This document shows, one piece after another, positions 1-6,858 of a stretch of 11,188 nt of DNA; position 1 is the first letter of the stretch, and every line of letters begins with the position of its first letter. The notes beneath the pieces are model-generated. The model did no database searches, had not been told where the DNA came from, and saw only the letters and a list, made by a program, of their open reading frames with translations. Source of the DNA: Candidatus Sulfotelmatobacter sp. (GTDB taxonomy: Bacteria; Acidobacteriota; Terriglobia; Terriglobales; SbA1); NCBI GenBank assembly GCA_030151135.1, contig JASLEQ010000059.1:1-11188 (forward strand). Reading direction: 5' to 3'. The position numbers were made by a program, and so were the translations under genes.

Positions 1-296
1 ACTCCGATCTGCCGCCGCAGCTTCGATGGCTCCTGCGCCGCGTCGAATCCCAAAACAACCGCGCGTCCGCCGGTGGGAATCATCAACGTCGAGAGAATCC
101 GGAAAAGCGTCGTCTTCCCGCTGCCGTTCGGGCCCAGCAAACCAAATAACTCCGCCGGACGCACGTCGAACGACACGCCATTTAGCGCGGTACGGTTCTC
201 ATATTTATGAACGATATTTTGAACGGAAATGACGGCTTCGGCGGACGAGCGCTCCGGCCCTACAGCATCGGCAAACGCGGCAACTTTCGTGACCAA
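1..296 (-). CDS. ABC transporter ATP-binding protein, N-terminal part (cut by window edge)
   Basis: Only the first ~98 codons are inside the window; the 3' part lies beyond the left edge. The translation shows a typical ABC ATPase opening: a first beta strand (VISVQNIVHKYENRTAL), then the Walker A P-loop GPNGSGKTT at about residues 55-63, then FRILSTLMIPTGGRAVVLGFD, as in importers and exporters that put a 'GFD' after the P-loop helix. The frame is open from an in-frame TAG just upstream. The only usual start codon before the domain is TTG at 296, with a GGGG stretch about 7 nt before it, so a TTG start is likely. About 20 residues precede the first strand. The signature motif, Walker B and any permease are outside the window, so the substrate cannot be named. 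It follows ctaA on the same strand after a 154-bp spacer. A polypeptide or ABC-2 type exporter beside oxidase genes is possible, but that is inference. Confidence 0.85.
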   Translation of the reverse strand, partial: MVTKVAAFADAVGPERSSAEAVISVQNIVHKYENRTALNGVSFDVRPAELFGLLGPNGSGKTTLFRILSTLMIPTGGRAVVLGFDAAQEPSKLRRQIG

Positions 297-380
297 TGAA
301 GAACCCCAGGGAGACTAATCACTAGTTTACGACATTTGGTGCGAAAGTAAGCCCTTTCAGCAAATTCCATTTGAGGGGAC

Positions 381-423
381 GCAAGGCACGGAGAAAATAT
401 GCAAATTGATTTTCCTCTGTGTC
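381..423. repeat. Imperfect hairpin in the spacer between ctaA and the ABC ATPase gene
   Basis: The 297-450 spacer has no gene. It holds an inverted repeat: CACGGAGAAAAT (387-398) pairs with ATTTTCCTCTGTG (409-421) across a 10-nt loop, with one bulged C and one G-U pair; 385-386 and 422-423 can extend the stem. The right arm continues into CTCTGTGTCTCGGTG, a cadence I associate with dispersed intergenic repeats in several soil-bacterial genomes (recollection, not searched). No T-tract follows on either strand, so it is not a classical terminator. Confidence 0.5.
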
Positions 424-450
424 TCGGTGACCCAGGTGGTGAAGTTGATT

Positions 451-1389
451 CTATGCTATCGAAGGATCGCGCTGCGCCTGCGGCAGCCGTTCTTCAAACG
501 CCACCGGCACGTGCCGCCAAGTCTGGATTGCCAGCACGACCGTAGTCGCGAGCAGAAGTGCCCCAACCGCGACATGGGCCACCGTAGAAACGACCATCGG
601 CAGTTCCGGTTGCACGGCATCATGTCCCCACGCGACCCGTGTCAGGAAGGCGGCGAACCCCAGACAGAGTTGCGTGATGACCAGCGAGAGCATCGTGATC
701 GCCGGTCGCCGAACGGCTTCCACGTTCGGGTACGCCGTCAGCGCCCGGATCGCAGTCCAAGCGAGCACAAACGAAACTACAACTGCGTGCGCCACATGCG
801 GCCACCAGCTCAGCCCATGATGACGGAACATCGCCCCAAGAATGAGCTGGACATACAAGACAAAGATGGAAAGCAGCGTCAGCGTGAACAGGCTCGGCCG
901 CCGTTGATCAAACTCCACGCGTGGCTGTTCTTCGATCCAACTCTGCCCGGTAAATATGGCCATGGCAACCGCCAGGCAGAAGAATGTCTGGGCTAAAGCG
1001 GCATGCGCCGAAGAGATTGGAGGGGGTAGAAAAAAGAGTACAGTCAGACCGCCGAGCACACCCTGCGCTATCACGGTGCCGATGGCTCCTAGAGCGAGGT
1101 ATTTCAACCAGCGCCGTTTTTCCGCCCGCCACATCCAGACCGCAAGAATGATCGTCAGCAGGCCAGCCCCCTGAGCAATCATTCGGTGCGTGTGTTCAAA
1201 CTTCACGCCACCCACCAGTTTCGGGATCTTATAAAGCGATCCGAACGATGTCGGCCAGTCCGGAACCGACAGGCCCGCGTCATTGCTGGTGACAAGTGCT
1301 CCGGCGATGATTAAAAGAAAAGTCCAGCAGGCAAGTACCACTGCAAATCGATGAAGACCGCGATTGTACGTTGTGGCGATGGATTTCAG
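451..1389 (-). CDS. ctaA: Haem A synthase, CtaA/COX15 family
   Basis: CtaA is an integral membrane enzyme that oxidises the C8 methyl of haem O to give haem A for aa3-type cytochrome oxidases. The protein has about eight hydrophobic segments. Counting from the start chosen here (312 aa), the family signature E-H-T-H-R is at about 65-69, with the catalytic Glu three residues before His68. Further conserved His residues lie at about 129 (SSAHAALAQ), 201 (PHVAHA) and 272 (VAHVAVG), giving the four haem-ligand histidines expected. The GLSVPDWP motif after TM1 is also typical. Start choice: the first ATG/GTG/TTG in frame is GTG at 1341, which has no ribosome site and removes the basic flank of TM1 (NRGLHRFA). 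Back to an in-frame TAA there is no other usual start, but CTG at 1389 sits 7 nt after AAGGGG. I therefore favour CUG; GTG 1341 (296 aa) is the alternative. It lies downstream of the cupredoxin lipoprotein gene and may have its own promoter. Confidence 0.93.
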   Translation of the reverse strand: MKSIATTYNRGLHRFAVVLACWTFLLIIAGALVTSNDAGLSVPDWPTSFGSLYKIPKLVGGVKFEHTHRMIAQGAGLLTIILAVWMWRAEKRRWLKYLALGAIGTVIAQGVLGGLTVLFFLPPPISSAHAALAQTFFCLAVAMAIFTGQSWIEEQPRVEFDQRRPSLFTLTLLSIFVLYVQLILGAMFRHHGLSWWPHVAHAVVVSFVLAWTAIRALTAYPNVEAVRRPAITMLSLVITQLCLGFAAFLTRVAWGHDAVQPELPMVVSTVAHVAVGALLLATTVVLAIQTWRHVPVAFEERLPQAQRDPSIA

Positions 1390-1396
1390 AGTAGGG

Positions 1397-1402
1397 CCCC
1401 TT
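1397..1402 (-). promoter_or_regulatory. Ribosome binding site that points to a CUG start for ctaA
   Basis: AAGGGG on the minus strand ends 7 nt before the CTG at 1389-1387. No ATG, GTG or TTG occurs in frame between an in-frame TAA and GTG 1341, so this Shine-Dalgarno-like site decides the start. Confidence 0.45.
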
Positions 1403-1505
1403 GAGTCGGGAAGCGTCCGACCGGGCGTTTCCCCGTATTTCCGAAAGATGAGGCAGGCCGCAGAGCGTGACCGGCTTTATCCAACGCGATATTTTACCAG
1501 AGTAA

Positions 1506-1531
1506 GCGGGAGGGCGAGATGCCCTCCCCGC
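1506..1531 (-). terminator. Strong GC hairpin after the cupredoxin lipoprotein gene
   Basis: About 29 nt past the stop codon of the lipoprotein gene, the minus-strand transcript would form a 10-bp stem (GCGGG-GAGGGC against GCCCTCCCGC, one bulged base) with a 5-nt loop. It is followed by TTACTCT, only a weak U-tract. It could be an intrinsic terminator or an mRNA 3'-end stabiliser that separates this gene from ctaA. The rest of the 1390-1559 spacer shows nothing else I can support except an AT-rich TAAAAT just beyond the hairpin. Confidence 0.5.
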
Positions 1532-1559
1532 ATCCAGCGAGTTGCCGAGCCAACGGTAA

Positions 1560-2351
1560 CTACATTTCACTCGCTTTGAAGGATTGGTCGACCGTCTTGG
1601 TTTCCTTCGGCGCGACGGTTACCTTCTGGTCCTGCTCGCCCAGCTTTTCGTGAACGAACGCGATCGTGTAGTCGCCCGGCGGCAGCCCCTTGATCTCGTA
1701 CTTTCCGCTCTTGTCGGTCACGGCATAGAACGGGTTCTTCACGACGTTCACGTACATCTTCATCCACGGGTGCTGGTTGCATTTGACCGGTAGCATGATT
1801 TCTTCGCGGGCGAAATTCTTCTCCAGCGCCGGCGAGGACGGCGGCTGCGACTCGTTCCACTCGCGATTGTCCTTCGGCGTCGGGTGAATGTTGTGCGTCG
1901 TCGGATCGTCGTTCTTGATCTGCACGGTCTGGCCCGTCATCAACCCGAGCACGTGCGGATGGTACTGGCAGCCCTTCTGCTCCAACACAACCGCATCTTT
2001 CGGAGTGTCGAAAGCGCGGTTGCCCAGCCCGTCTTTTACGTACACGAACACATTGGCGAGGTCGCCATTGTCGACGACGACCGTCTCAGCCGTATTCGTG
2101 CCCTTACAGCCCGGATCCTGGCTCATGTCGATCTTGGCCGCCTTGGGCGCCGTACCGTCGAATTTCACGGTGCCACTGACTGTTGCAACGGTCGACGGAT
2201 CGATCGGAGTCGCGGCCGGCTGCGCCTGCTGTTCCGCCGCGCTATTATTCGACTGCTCCGTGTTCTCTTTCTTGCTGCATGCCACCGCGGCCAGCAGTGC
2301 GCAAAGTGCCAGTACGCTGAAAATGTTTTTTGCCAACAGCCTTCGATTCAT
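1560..2351 (-). CDS. Plastocyanin-like cupredoxin lipoprotein with C-terminal carboxypeptidase-regulatory-like domain
   Basis: This is a 263-aa predicted lipoprotein. Residues 1-24 form a basic, hydrophobic signal peptide ending in a lipobox-like AVAC (Cys25), followed by a Ser/Asn/Gln/Ala-rich linker (26-52). The middle domain has type 1 copper ligands in plastocyanin order: His153 in a T-H-N context, then Cys191, His194 and Met199 (C-x2-H-x4-M, the spacing of plastocyanin). Cys128 with His131 and His133 is an additional conserved-looking cluster. Residues about 205-258 (GKYEIKGLPPGDYTI) look like a carboxypeptidase-regulatory-like beta sandwich. The likely role is a membrane-tethered electron carrier or copper protein on the periplasmic face; its position right after the octahaem cytochrome suggests it accepts electrons from the Rieske/b complex, but this is inference. 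The ATG start is preceded by GAGAGGG about 8 nt upstream. A structural rather than redox role is possible. Confidence 0.85.
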   Translation of the reverse strand: MNRRLLAKNIFSVLALCALLAAVACSKKENTEQSNNSAAEQQAQPAATPIDPSTVATVSGTVKFDGTAPKAAKIDMSQDPGCKGTNTAETVVVDNGDLANVFVYVKDGLGNRAFDTPKDAVVLEQKGCQYHPHVLGLMTGQTVQIKNDDPTTHNIHPTPKDNREWNESQPPSSPALEKNFAREEIMLPVKCNQHPWMKMYVNVVKNPFYAVTDKSGKYEIKGLPPGDYTIAFVHEKLGEQDQKVTVAPKETKTVDQSFKASEM

Positions 2352-2393
2352 TGACGTCGCCCTCTCTGATTTGATGTAAGTTTGAATTTCACG

Positions 2394-2436
2394 TTGTCAT
2401 TCCGAACGAGCCGTAGCAAGGCGACTCGAGGAATCC
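2394..2436. repeat. Palindromic interspersed-type repeat between the octahaem and cupredoxin genes
   Basis: This lies 18 nt past the octahaem gene's stop codon. The plus strand reads TTGTCATTCCGAACGAGCCG, then AGCAAGGCGACTCGAGGAATCC. ATTCC pairs with GGAAT and CGAG with CTCG around an imperfect GCC/GGC core. The pattern of CATTCCGA, a GA/GC-rich core and GGAATC strongly resembles the dispersed 'TCATTCC...GGAATC' hairpins common in bacterial intergenic regions; that resemblance is from memory and was not searched. Confidence 0.55.
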
Positions 2437-2454
2437 GTTCACTGTCCGGAGATT

Positions 2455-5400
2455 CTATCGCGAACCTCCGCTCCCCCCATGATGCACCTCGTTCGACGCC
2501 TGCTTGCGGTTTCCGGACTGGGGGACAGACGCCGTCTTCGCACGTGGCATCGACGCTGCTACCCTCCGCTGCTCTTCCGGCGTCAACTGGAAGATGTAGT
2601 CGGTCAGCAACTTCCGGTGGTCTCCATCATATCCATTGAACGTCGGCGGAGTCGGGCCGGCAAACACCCACTGATCGTTTACTTGCTTGAACAATCCTGA
2701 AGGCATTGACGTCCCGGGGCTGACCGCCTGCGGATCGGTGATCCAGCGCTCGACCCAATCCGGTTTAAGCCGCTCTTTCGCCAGCAGGAAATTCGGCGCC
2801 GTAGCGATCTTGTCATGGGCCGCATCGCCCGTCGCATGGCACTTCAAGCAAGGCGCAGCGGTACTGGAGAAGAGACTCCTTGCCATGTCGTTCTCTTTCG
2901 CCGTCAGCACCGGAACCTGCTCCGGAATGTATGGCAAGGGCTGCTGCGATAAAGCTTCAAAGAAGCGCACCAGCTTTCGCAGTTCATTGTCCGAGAACGA
3001 GAACGTCGGCATCCGTACTTTCAAATAAGGCCGCACCCCATTCCGATCTGTATCGCTCATGCTCAGAGCTGGATTCGACAGGAACTTCCGTAGCCACTCG
3101 GGATCGACCCGTGCCCCTTCCGTCAGCAATTTCGGAGGTAATTGATCCTGCGCATCCTGATACTGCGGCAGGCCCATCAGGATTGTCTGCTGCCCCGGGA
3201 TGAATTGGTGGCATGCCATACAGTTGTACTTCTTGACCACCCACCAGCCTTCCTGGATATCACGCCGCGTGTCCCCCGGCTTGTACTGATAGCTCGAGGG
3301 CAGGGAAGTTTCCTGACTGCCCATAAGGAACGTGGTGAGTTCGAGCACCTGCTCCTTCGTCAGGTGGACGTTGGGCATGCGCAGAGCTTCGGTTTCACCC
3401 TTTACCTTTCCCTGGTCGTAAATGTTGGGTTCAGCCAGCTTGTGCTCGAAAAACCCTTTGTGGTTGTACCAGGGCCTTTGTGCCGGGCCATCAGGTAGAC
3501 GCGCCAAATCTTCCTTGTCTTTGATCGGCTCTGCATCTTTTCCGCCACGCTGTGCTGGCTCAGTGAACAATGCAAAATCGAGCCGCTCAATCGGCTTGCT
3601 GCCTTCGAACGTCAGCTCGGTGCCAATGCGTCCTTCGTCTTCCATGCCGGCGATTTCATGACATCCGGAGCACCCGAAGTGACGCACCCACTTCTTGCCT
3701 TCTTCCTTCAGCGCTGGATCGTCCATGAACGCAGCATCAGCGTACGAAGACGGCTCCTGCTTCTTCTGCGAAATCAAGTAGGTCGCGATGTCTTCGGCGT
3801 CCTCCGGACTCAATCGCAAGCTCGGCATCACAGTCATGTTCTGCACTTGCAGTTCGTGTCCGTCGTTCGGGCACTTGCTGTGCGCGAGGTCCCACTGATA
3901 AGGTAAACCCTTCTTCGCGTAGTCCTCAGGTCCAATATCCTTCTTCTCGTACGGGCAATACGGCCGTGTCCGTTCGCGCGCATTGTGAATCCAACGCACC
4001 AGGTAATCGTAGTTCGCTTTCTCTCCGACCCGGGTGAGGTTCGCAGCGAACGTTCCGCCATGCATCTGATCGCCTTCGCCGATCGAATGACACGCAAGGC
4101 ATCCGCGCGACTCGAACAATTCCTTGCCATGAGCGGCGTTTCCTGGCTTGTGCTTGGGAAGCGGATCTGTCAGCGCCGACTGCCAGATAAAGGCCGAGAT
4201 CGCCTGAATCTGATGATCGGTTAGGCGGAAATTCGGCATCTTTGTGGTCGGACGGAAATCGGTCGGCTTCTTCAACCACACGGGAATCCAATTCTTGTTC
4301 AGCTTCAGCCGGACATCTTTGAGGTTCGGCCCGATCTTCTTCATGTCCTGCATCAGGCTGTGAGACTGAAAATCCAGCTGCTGCAACCGGCCGTCCAGCT
4401 TGCTGTTTGCCACGCGTAGATCCACAGCTTGCAAGTTCAGTTTGTTGGCTTCTTCGTTCGACGAAGCAGCATCAGCCTGCTTCATCAGGTACGCAGTCTG
4501 CTTGAGATTGTCCTTTTTTTGGGTCTCAATCTGCTTGATTTGCTGGCTGACCGAATTCAGGTCTTCCGGCTCTTTGTCATATCCCTCGTAGCGATGGCAG
4601 CCATTACAGCCGCGTTGCCGGAACAGATCCTTGCCTGCATTGATCGTCGCAAATTGCACATCGCCGCTAACTAGCACCATGTCGGAGGCGTGGCACGTCT
4701 GGCATCCCGCTTGCGCATTTTCCCTCGGAAACAGCGGCCACAACCAGTGCTCATAATTTCCGTGTGCTTTCTCCACGCTAGTGGTCGCGCGTCCATTGCC
4801 CTGATGGCAGGGCGAGCATCCGAACCTGTCGGGATCGTGTATCTTCAGCAACTCGGGGTCGGTATGGCTGACGAATGCCTGCGCATACTCATCTGGCTTT
4901 CTTTCACCTTTGGGAGTCATCGCGGCGGGCGTGATCTTCACCGGTTCGCGTGTTCCCATGTGGCATGACTCGCAGCGGTCGACAATGTTGGCTTCCGCCA
5001 CGTTGATCTGAACGATTGTCGGATCCCAATCGTCCGTCTTCTTCTTCAATCCGTCGATCTGCGCCGGTGTCAAGTCGACCATGTGATCGCTGACGTAGCC
5101 GTCCATCTTCGCCTTGGCAGCGGTGACTGGCTTTAGAACATCGCCGAGTTCGAGGCTAAGCTTAGTTCGCTCGTCGCGGATCTCGTTGTAAGTTTTTTCC
5201 AGTTCCTCAAAGTTGAATTTCTTCTTGGATCCATCCGGGAATTCGACGGTGGCCTGCTCGGCTTTGTATTTATCGATTTCCTTCTGCTTGCTGGCCTTCG
5301 ATGAAGCGCTGTCGCTGGTTTCAAGTTCGTACGTCAGCGCATTGACGTAGGCGCGCCGGTCGGTGAACACGCTCTGCACAGCAAGAAGCCGTGCGCTCGC

Positions 5401-5727
5401 GTCGTCGAGTTTCTTGCGAACTTCTTCCGCCTGTGTCTTTGAATCTTCGTACGCCTTCTGATAGTTCTGCTTCAGGGCAGCGTAGTCGGAGCTTTGTTCC
5501 ACATCTTTTTGCGAGGTAGCGGAAGTGGAGCGGGCCGTATTCAGGAATGCGGAATAACGGTCCTTAAACGTCTCCTGAAATGCCTTCCAAGGGCGCTGTC
5601 CCCAAGCCTCGTCCCACAAGGCCCAGAACAGCGTAATCATCAGGAGGATCGTCGCGATCACATAATGCGCCGCATACGACTTGCTCGTGATCGGATCTTG
5701 CTCGGGATTCGGTTTCTCGGGCACCAT
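2455..5727 (-). CDS. Membrane-anchored octahaem cytochrome c of the Rieske/cytochrome b complex
   Basis: This 1090-aa protein starts with a short cytoplasmic tail and one membrane anchor (about 19-38). A charged coiled-coil (about 70-200) follows. Eight CxxCH haem sites are visible: 252, 304, 342, 374, 543, 686, 836 and 960. The last five are each followed by a Met-Pro axial-ligand motif (Met497, 634, 784, 906, 1008), marking five class I monohaem domains. The first three lie close together with no such Met, so bis-His ligation is likely. The haem-4 domain carries a coiled-coil insertion (about 391-460). It probably takes the place of cytochrome c1/f and passes electrons from the Rieske protein to periplasmic acceptors; that role is inferred from its position just after the two cytochrome b genes. 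The tail (1060-1090) is low in complexity, with HHGGSGGS. Start: GGGAGG lies only 2 nt before ATG 5727 but 5 nt before the next codon, GTG 5724, so GTG may be used instead. Confidence 0.93.
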   Translation of the reverse strand: MVPEKPNPEQDPITSKSYAAHYVIATILLMITLFWALWDEAWGQRPWKAFQETFKDRYSAFLNTARSTSATSQKDVEQSSDYAALKQNYQKAYEDSKTQAEEVRKKLDDASARLLAVQSVFTDRRAYVNALTYELETSDSASSKASKQKEIDKYKAEQATVEFPDGSKKKFNFEELEKTYNEIRDERTKLSLELGDVLKPVTAAKAKMDGYVSDHMVDLTPAQIDGLKKKTDDWDPTIVQINVAEANIVDRCESCHMGTREPVKITPAAMTPKGERKPDEYAQAFVSHTDPELLKIHDPDRFGCSPCHQGNGRATTSVEKAHGNYEHWLWPLFPRENAQAGCQTCHASDMVLVSGDVQFATINAGKDLFRQRGCNGCHRYEGYDKEPEDLNSVSQQIKQIETQKKDNLKQTAYLMKQADAASSNEEANKLNLQAVDLRVANSKLDGRLQQLDFQSHSLMQDMKKIGPNLKDVRLKLNKNWIPVWLKKPTDFRPTTKMPNFRLTDHQIQAISAFIWQSALTDPLPKHKPGNAAHGKELFESRGCLACHSIGEGDQMHGGTFAANLTRVGEKANYDYLVRWIHNARERTRPYCPYEKKDIGPEDYAKKGLPYQWDLAHSKCPNDGHELQVQNMTVMPSLRLSPEDAEDIATYLISQKKQEPSSYADAAFMDDPALKEEGKKWVRHFGCSGCHEIAGMEDEGRIGTELTFEGSKPIERLDFALFTEPAQRGGKDAEPIKDKEDLARLPDGPAQRPWYNHKGFFEHKLAEPNIYDQGKVKGETEALRMPNVHLTKEQVLELTTFLMGSQETSLPSSYQYKPGDTRRDIQEGWWVVKKYNCMACHQFIPGQQTILMGLPQYQDAQDQLPPKLLTEGARVDPEWLRKFLSNPALSMSDTDRNGVRPYLKVRMPTFSFSDNELRKLVRFFEALSQQPLPYIPEQVPVLTAKENDMARSLFSSTAAPCLKCHATGDAAHDKIATAPNFLLAKERLKPDWVERWITDPQAVSPGTSMPSGLFKQVNDQWVFAGPTPPTFNGYDGDHRKLLTDYIFQLTPEEQRRVAASMPRAKTASVPQSGNRKQASNEVHHGGSGGSR

Positions 5728-5729
5728 TG

Positions 5730-5735
5730 CCTCCC
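5730..5735 (-). promoter_or_regulatory. Ribosome binding site of the octahaem cytochrome gene
   Basis: GGGAGG on the minus strand. The gap is 2 nt to ATG 5727 and 5 nt to GTG 5724. The spacing favours the second, GTG, codon; the resulting proteins differ by one residue. Confidence 0.6.
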
Positions 5736-5785
5736 GGAAGCTATTTAGTCGTTTGTTGCTAGCGAAATCGTGCGTCGGTTACGGC

Positions 5786-5820
5786 GGACGTCAGCGGCCA
5801 ACCACCGGCGGCAGACGTCC
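5786..5820. repeat. Inverted repeat just after the subunit IV-like gene
   Basis: GGACGTC (5786-5792) and GACGTCC (5814-5820) are perfect 7-bp arms. Inner pairs (GC/GC, then GCC/GGC) extend the stem with mismatches. The structure starts 1 bp beyond the stop codon of the gene ending at 5822 and lies in the 94-bp spacer before the octahaem gene. There is no U-tract. It may act as an mRNA-processing or stabilising element. Confidence 0.45.
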
Positions 5821-5821
5821 T

Positions 5822-6751
5822 TCAAATGTTGAACCACGGCGTAATCCACACGTACTTGATGTGCCACAGCAGGCGCAGAGCCATCTTTACCGGCAGCGCG
5901 ATCATGGTGAGCCAAAGAAATGCCATCAGCGAAAACTGAAGCAGGCTCATCCGTTTGAAATCCTTCGGCATCTTGCGGCGGAACAGTGAGTACACCGCCC
6001 CGCCCCCCACCACATAAAATCCACCCACAACGATTGCGCCAAAAATGCCTTTGCCCAGGTTCGACGTGATGCCGAAGATATCGGGCAAGTCCCGGTTCAC
6101 CTCGTAAATCAACCGGTTGTGGTCCCAGGTTTGCCCCGGCCAGAACCATTGCCATCCGGGCCCGCGAATGAACGTTCCAATGATGATCATCGCGACCCAC
6201 AGAATGATGAAGCCGAACAAAAAGGTCGAGATCGAAAACTTGCGCTGCTTCCACGTGTAATAACCGCTTCCCAGCGGGTTCGTATCGATATAAGGAATCA
6301 CCATCAACCCGATGATGATCATGGTAGGCATCACCACGCCGGCGATCCATGGATCGAAATAGACGAGCATCTCCTGCAGGCCGAGGAAGTACCACGGAGC
6401 CTTCGCCGGATTCATCGTGAGATTGGGATTGGCCGGTTCTTCGAGCGGCGCGTTCAGCGTGATCGACCAGACCATTAGGATGATGGTGATGATGATGGCA
6501 GCCAGGAATTCGATGCGCAGCAAAAATGGCCAGACGTGCACTTCCTTGGCCCACCCTGGCTTGAACGGCCAGGTTTTGCGATGATGCGTCTTGGCCATCG
6601 CCGGATCGGCTTCCAGTTCCGCAATCAACACATCGTTGGCGTGCGCCTGCTTCCATGCCAGGTAGATATAGAAGGCCAGCAGCGGGATCAATCCCACGAT
6701 TGGAACGTTGTCAGGCGCCGAACAGATTTCCCAAAGTTGTCGCCAATCCAT
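5822..6751 (-). CDS. petD: Cytochrome b C-terminal (subunit IV-like) protein of the Rieske/b complex
   Basis: This 309-aa membrane protein corresponds to the C-terminal half of cytochrome b, which contributes to the Qo quinol-oxidation site. The key motif is NPAKAPWYFLGLQEML at about 114-129, equivalent to the PEWY/PDWY loop of other complexes. About six hydrophobic segments are seen (16-34, 76-98, 139-157, 177-196, 236-256, 271-297), more than the three of chloroplast subunit IV, so it carries extra helices at both ends. Start: ATG 6751 has GGAG 5 nt upstream, whereas ATG 6769 (6 residues longer) has none, so 6751 is chosen. It follows the cytochrome b6-like gene by 143 bp and precedes the octahaem cytochrome. 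The gene symbol is by analogy; the protein diverges from plant PetD. Confidence 0.9.
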   Translation of the reverse strand: MDWRQLWEICSAPDNVPIVGLIPLLAFYIYLAWKQAHANDVLIAELEADPAMAKTHHRKTWPFKPGWAKEVHVWPFLLRIEFLAAIIITIILMVWSITLNAPLEEPANPNLTMNPAKAPWYFLGLQEMLVYFDPWIAGVVMPTMIIIGLMVIPYIDTNPLGSGYYTWKQRKFSISTFLFGFIILWVAMIIIGTFIRGPGWQWFWPGQTWDHNRLIYEVNRDLPDIFGITSNLGKGIFGAIVVGGFYVVGGGAVYSLFRRKMPKDFKRMSLLQFSLMAFLWLTMIALPVKMALRLLWHIKYVWITPWFNI

Positions 6752-6756
6752 AAGGT

Positions 6757-6760
6757 CTCC
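6757..6760 (-). promoter_or_regulatory. Ribosome binding site deciding the subunit IV-like start
   Basis: GGAG on the minus strand, 5 nt before ATG 6751. The upstream in-frame ATG at 6769 has no such site. Confidence 0.6.
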
Positions 6761-6797
6761 ACGAACCATGCGGGGAAGGCCACCATCGGCCGTCCGG

Positions 6798-6814
6798 TCG
6801 AGCGGCGCTCGACA
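6798..6814. repeat. 17-bp near-perfect palindrome upstream of the subunit IV-like gene
   Basis: GTCGAGCG, a central G, then CGCTCGAC: 8-bp perfect arms about a single base. It is 47 bp from the ATG at 6751. The very short centre fits a DNA operator dyad or a compact hairpin (stem GTCGAG, loop CGGCG). No U-tract follows, so termination is unlikely. Confidence 0.4.
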
Positions 6815-6858
6815 TGCACTCTAACCAAAAGCAAAATCTTGTCGAACTCTGCTTCACT

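Noticed and set aside
406..996. 196-codon plus-strand reading frame opposite ctaA
   Set aside because: It is Arg/His/Pro-rich with no fold signature and lies antisense to a gene with clear family motifs.
1884..2379. Two long plus-strand frames opposite the cupredoxin lipoprotein
   Set aside because: They overlap each other and the lipoprotein gene, which has a lipobox and copper ligands; hydrophobic stretches in them come from antisense of Ala/Lys/Glu codons.
6752..6769. Start of the subunit IV-like protein at ATG 6769
   Set aside because: It has no Shine-Dalgarno site, whereas ATG 6751 has GGAG at 5 nt; the six extra residues carry no family feature.
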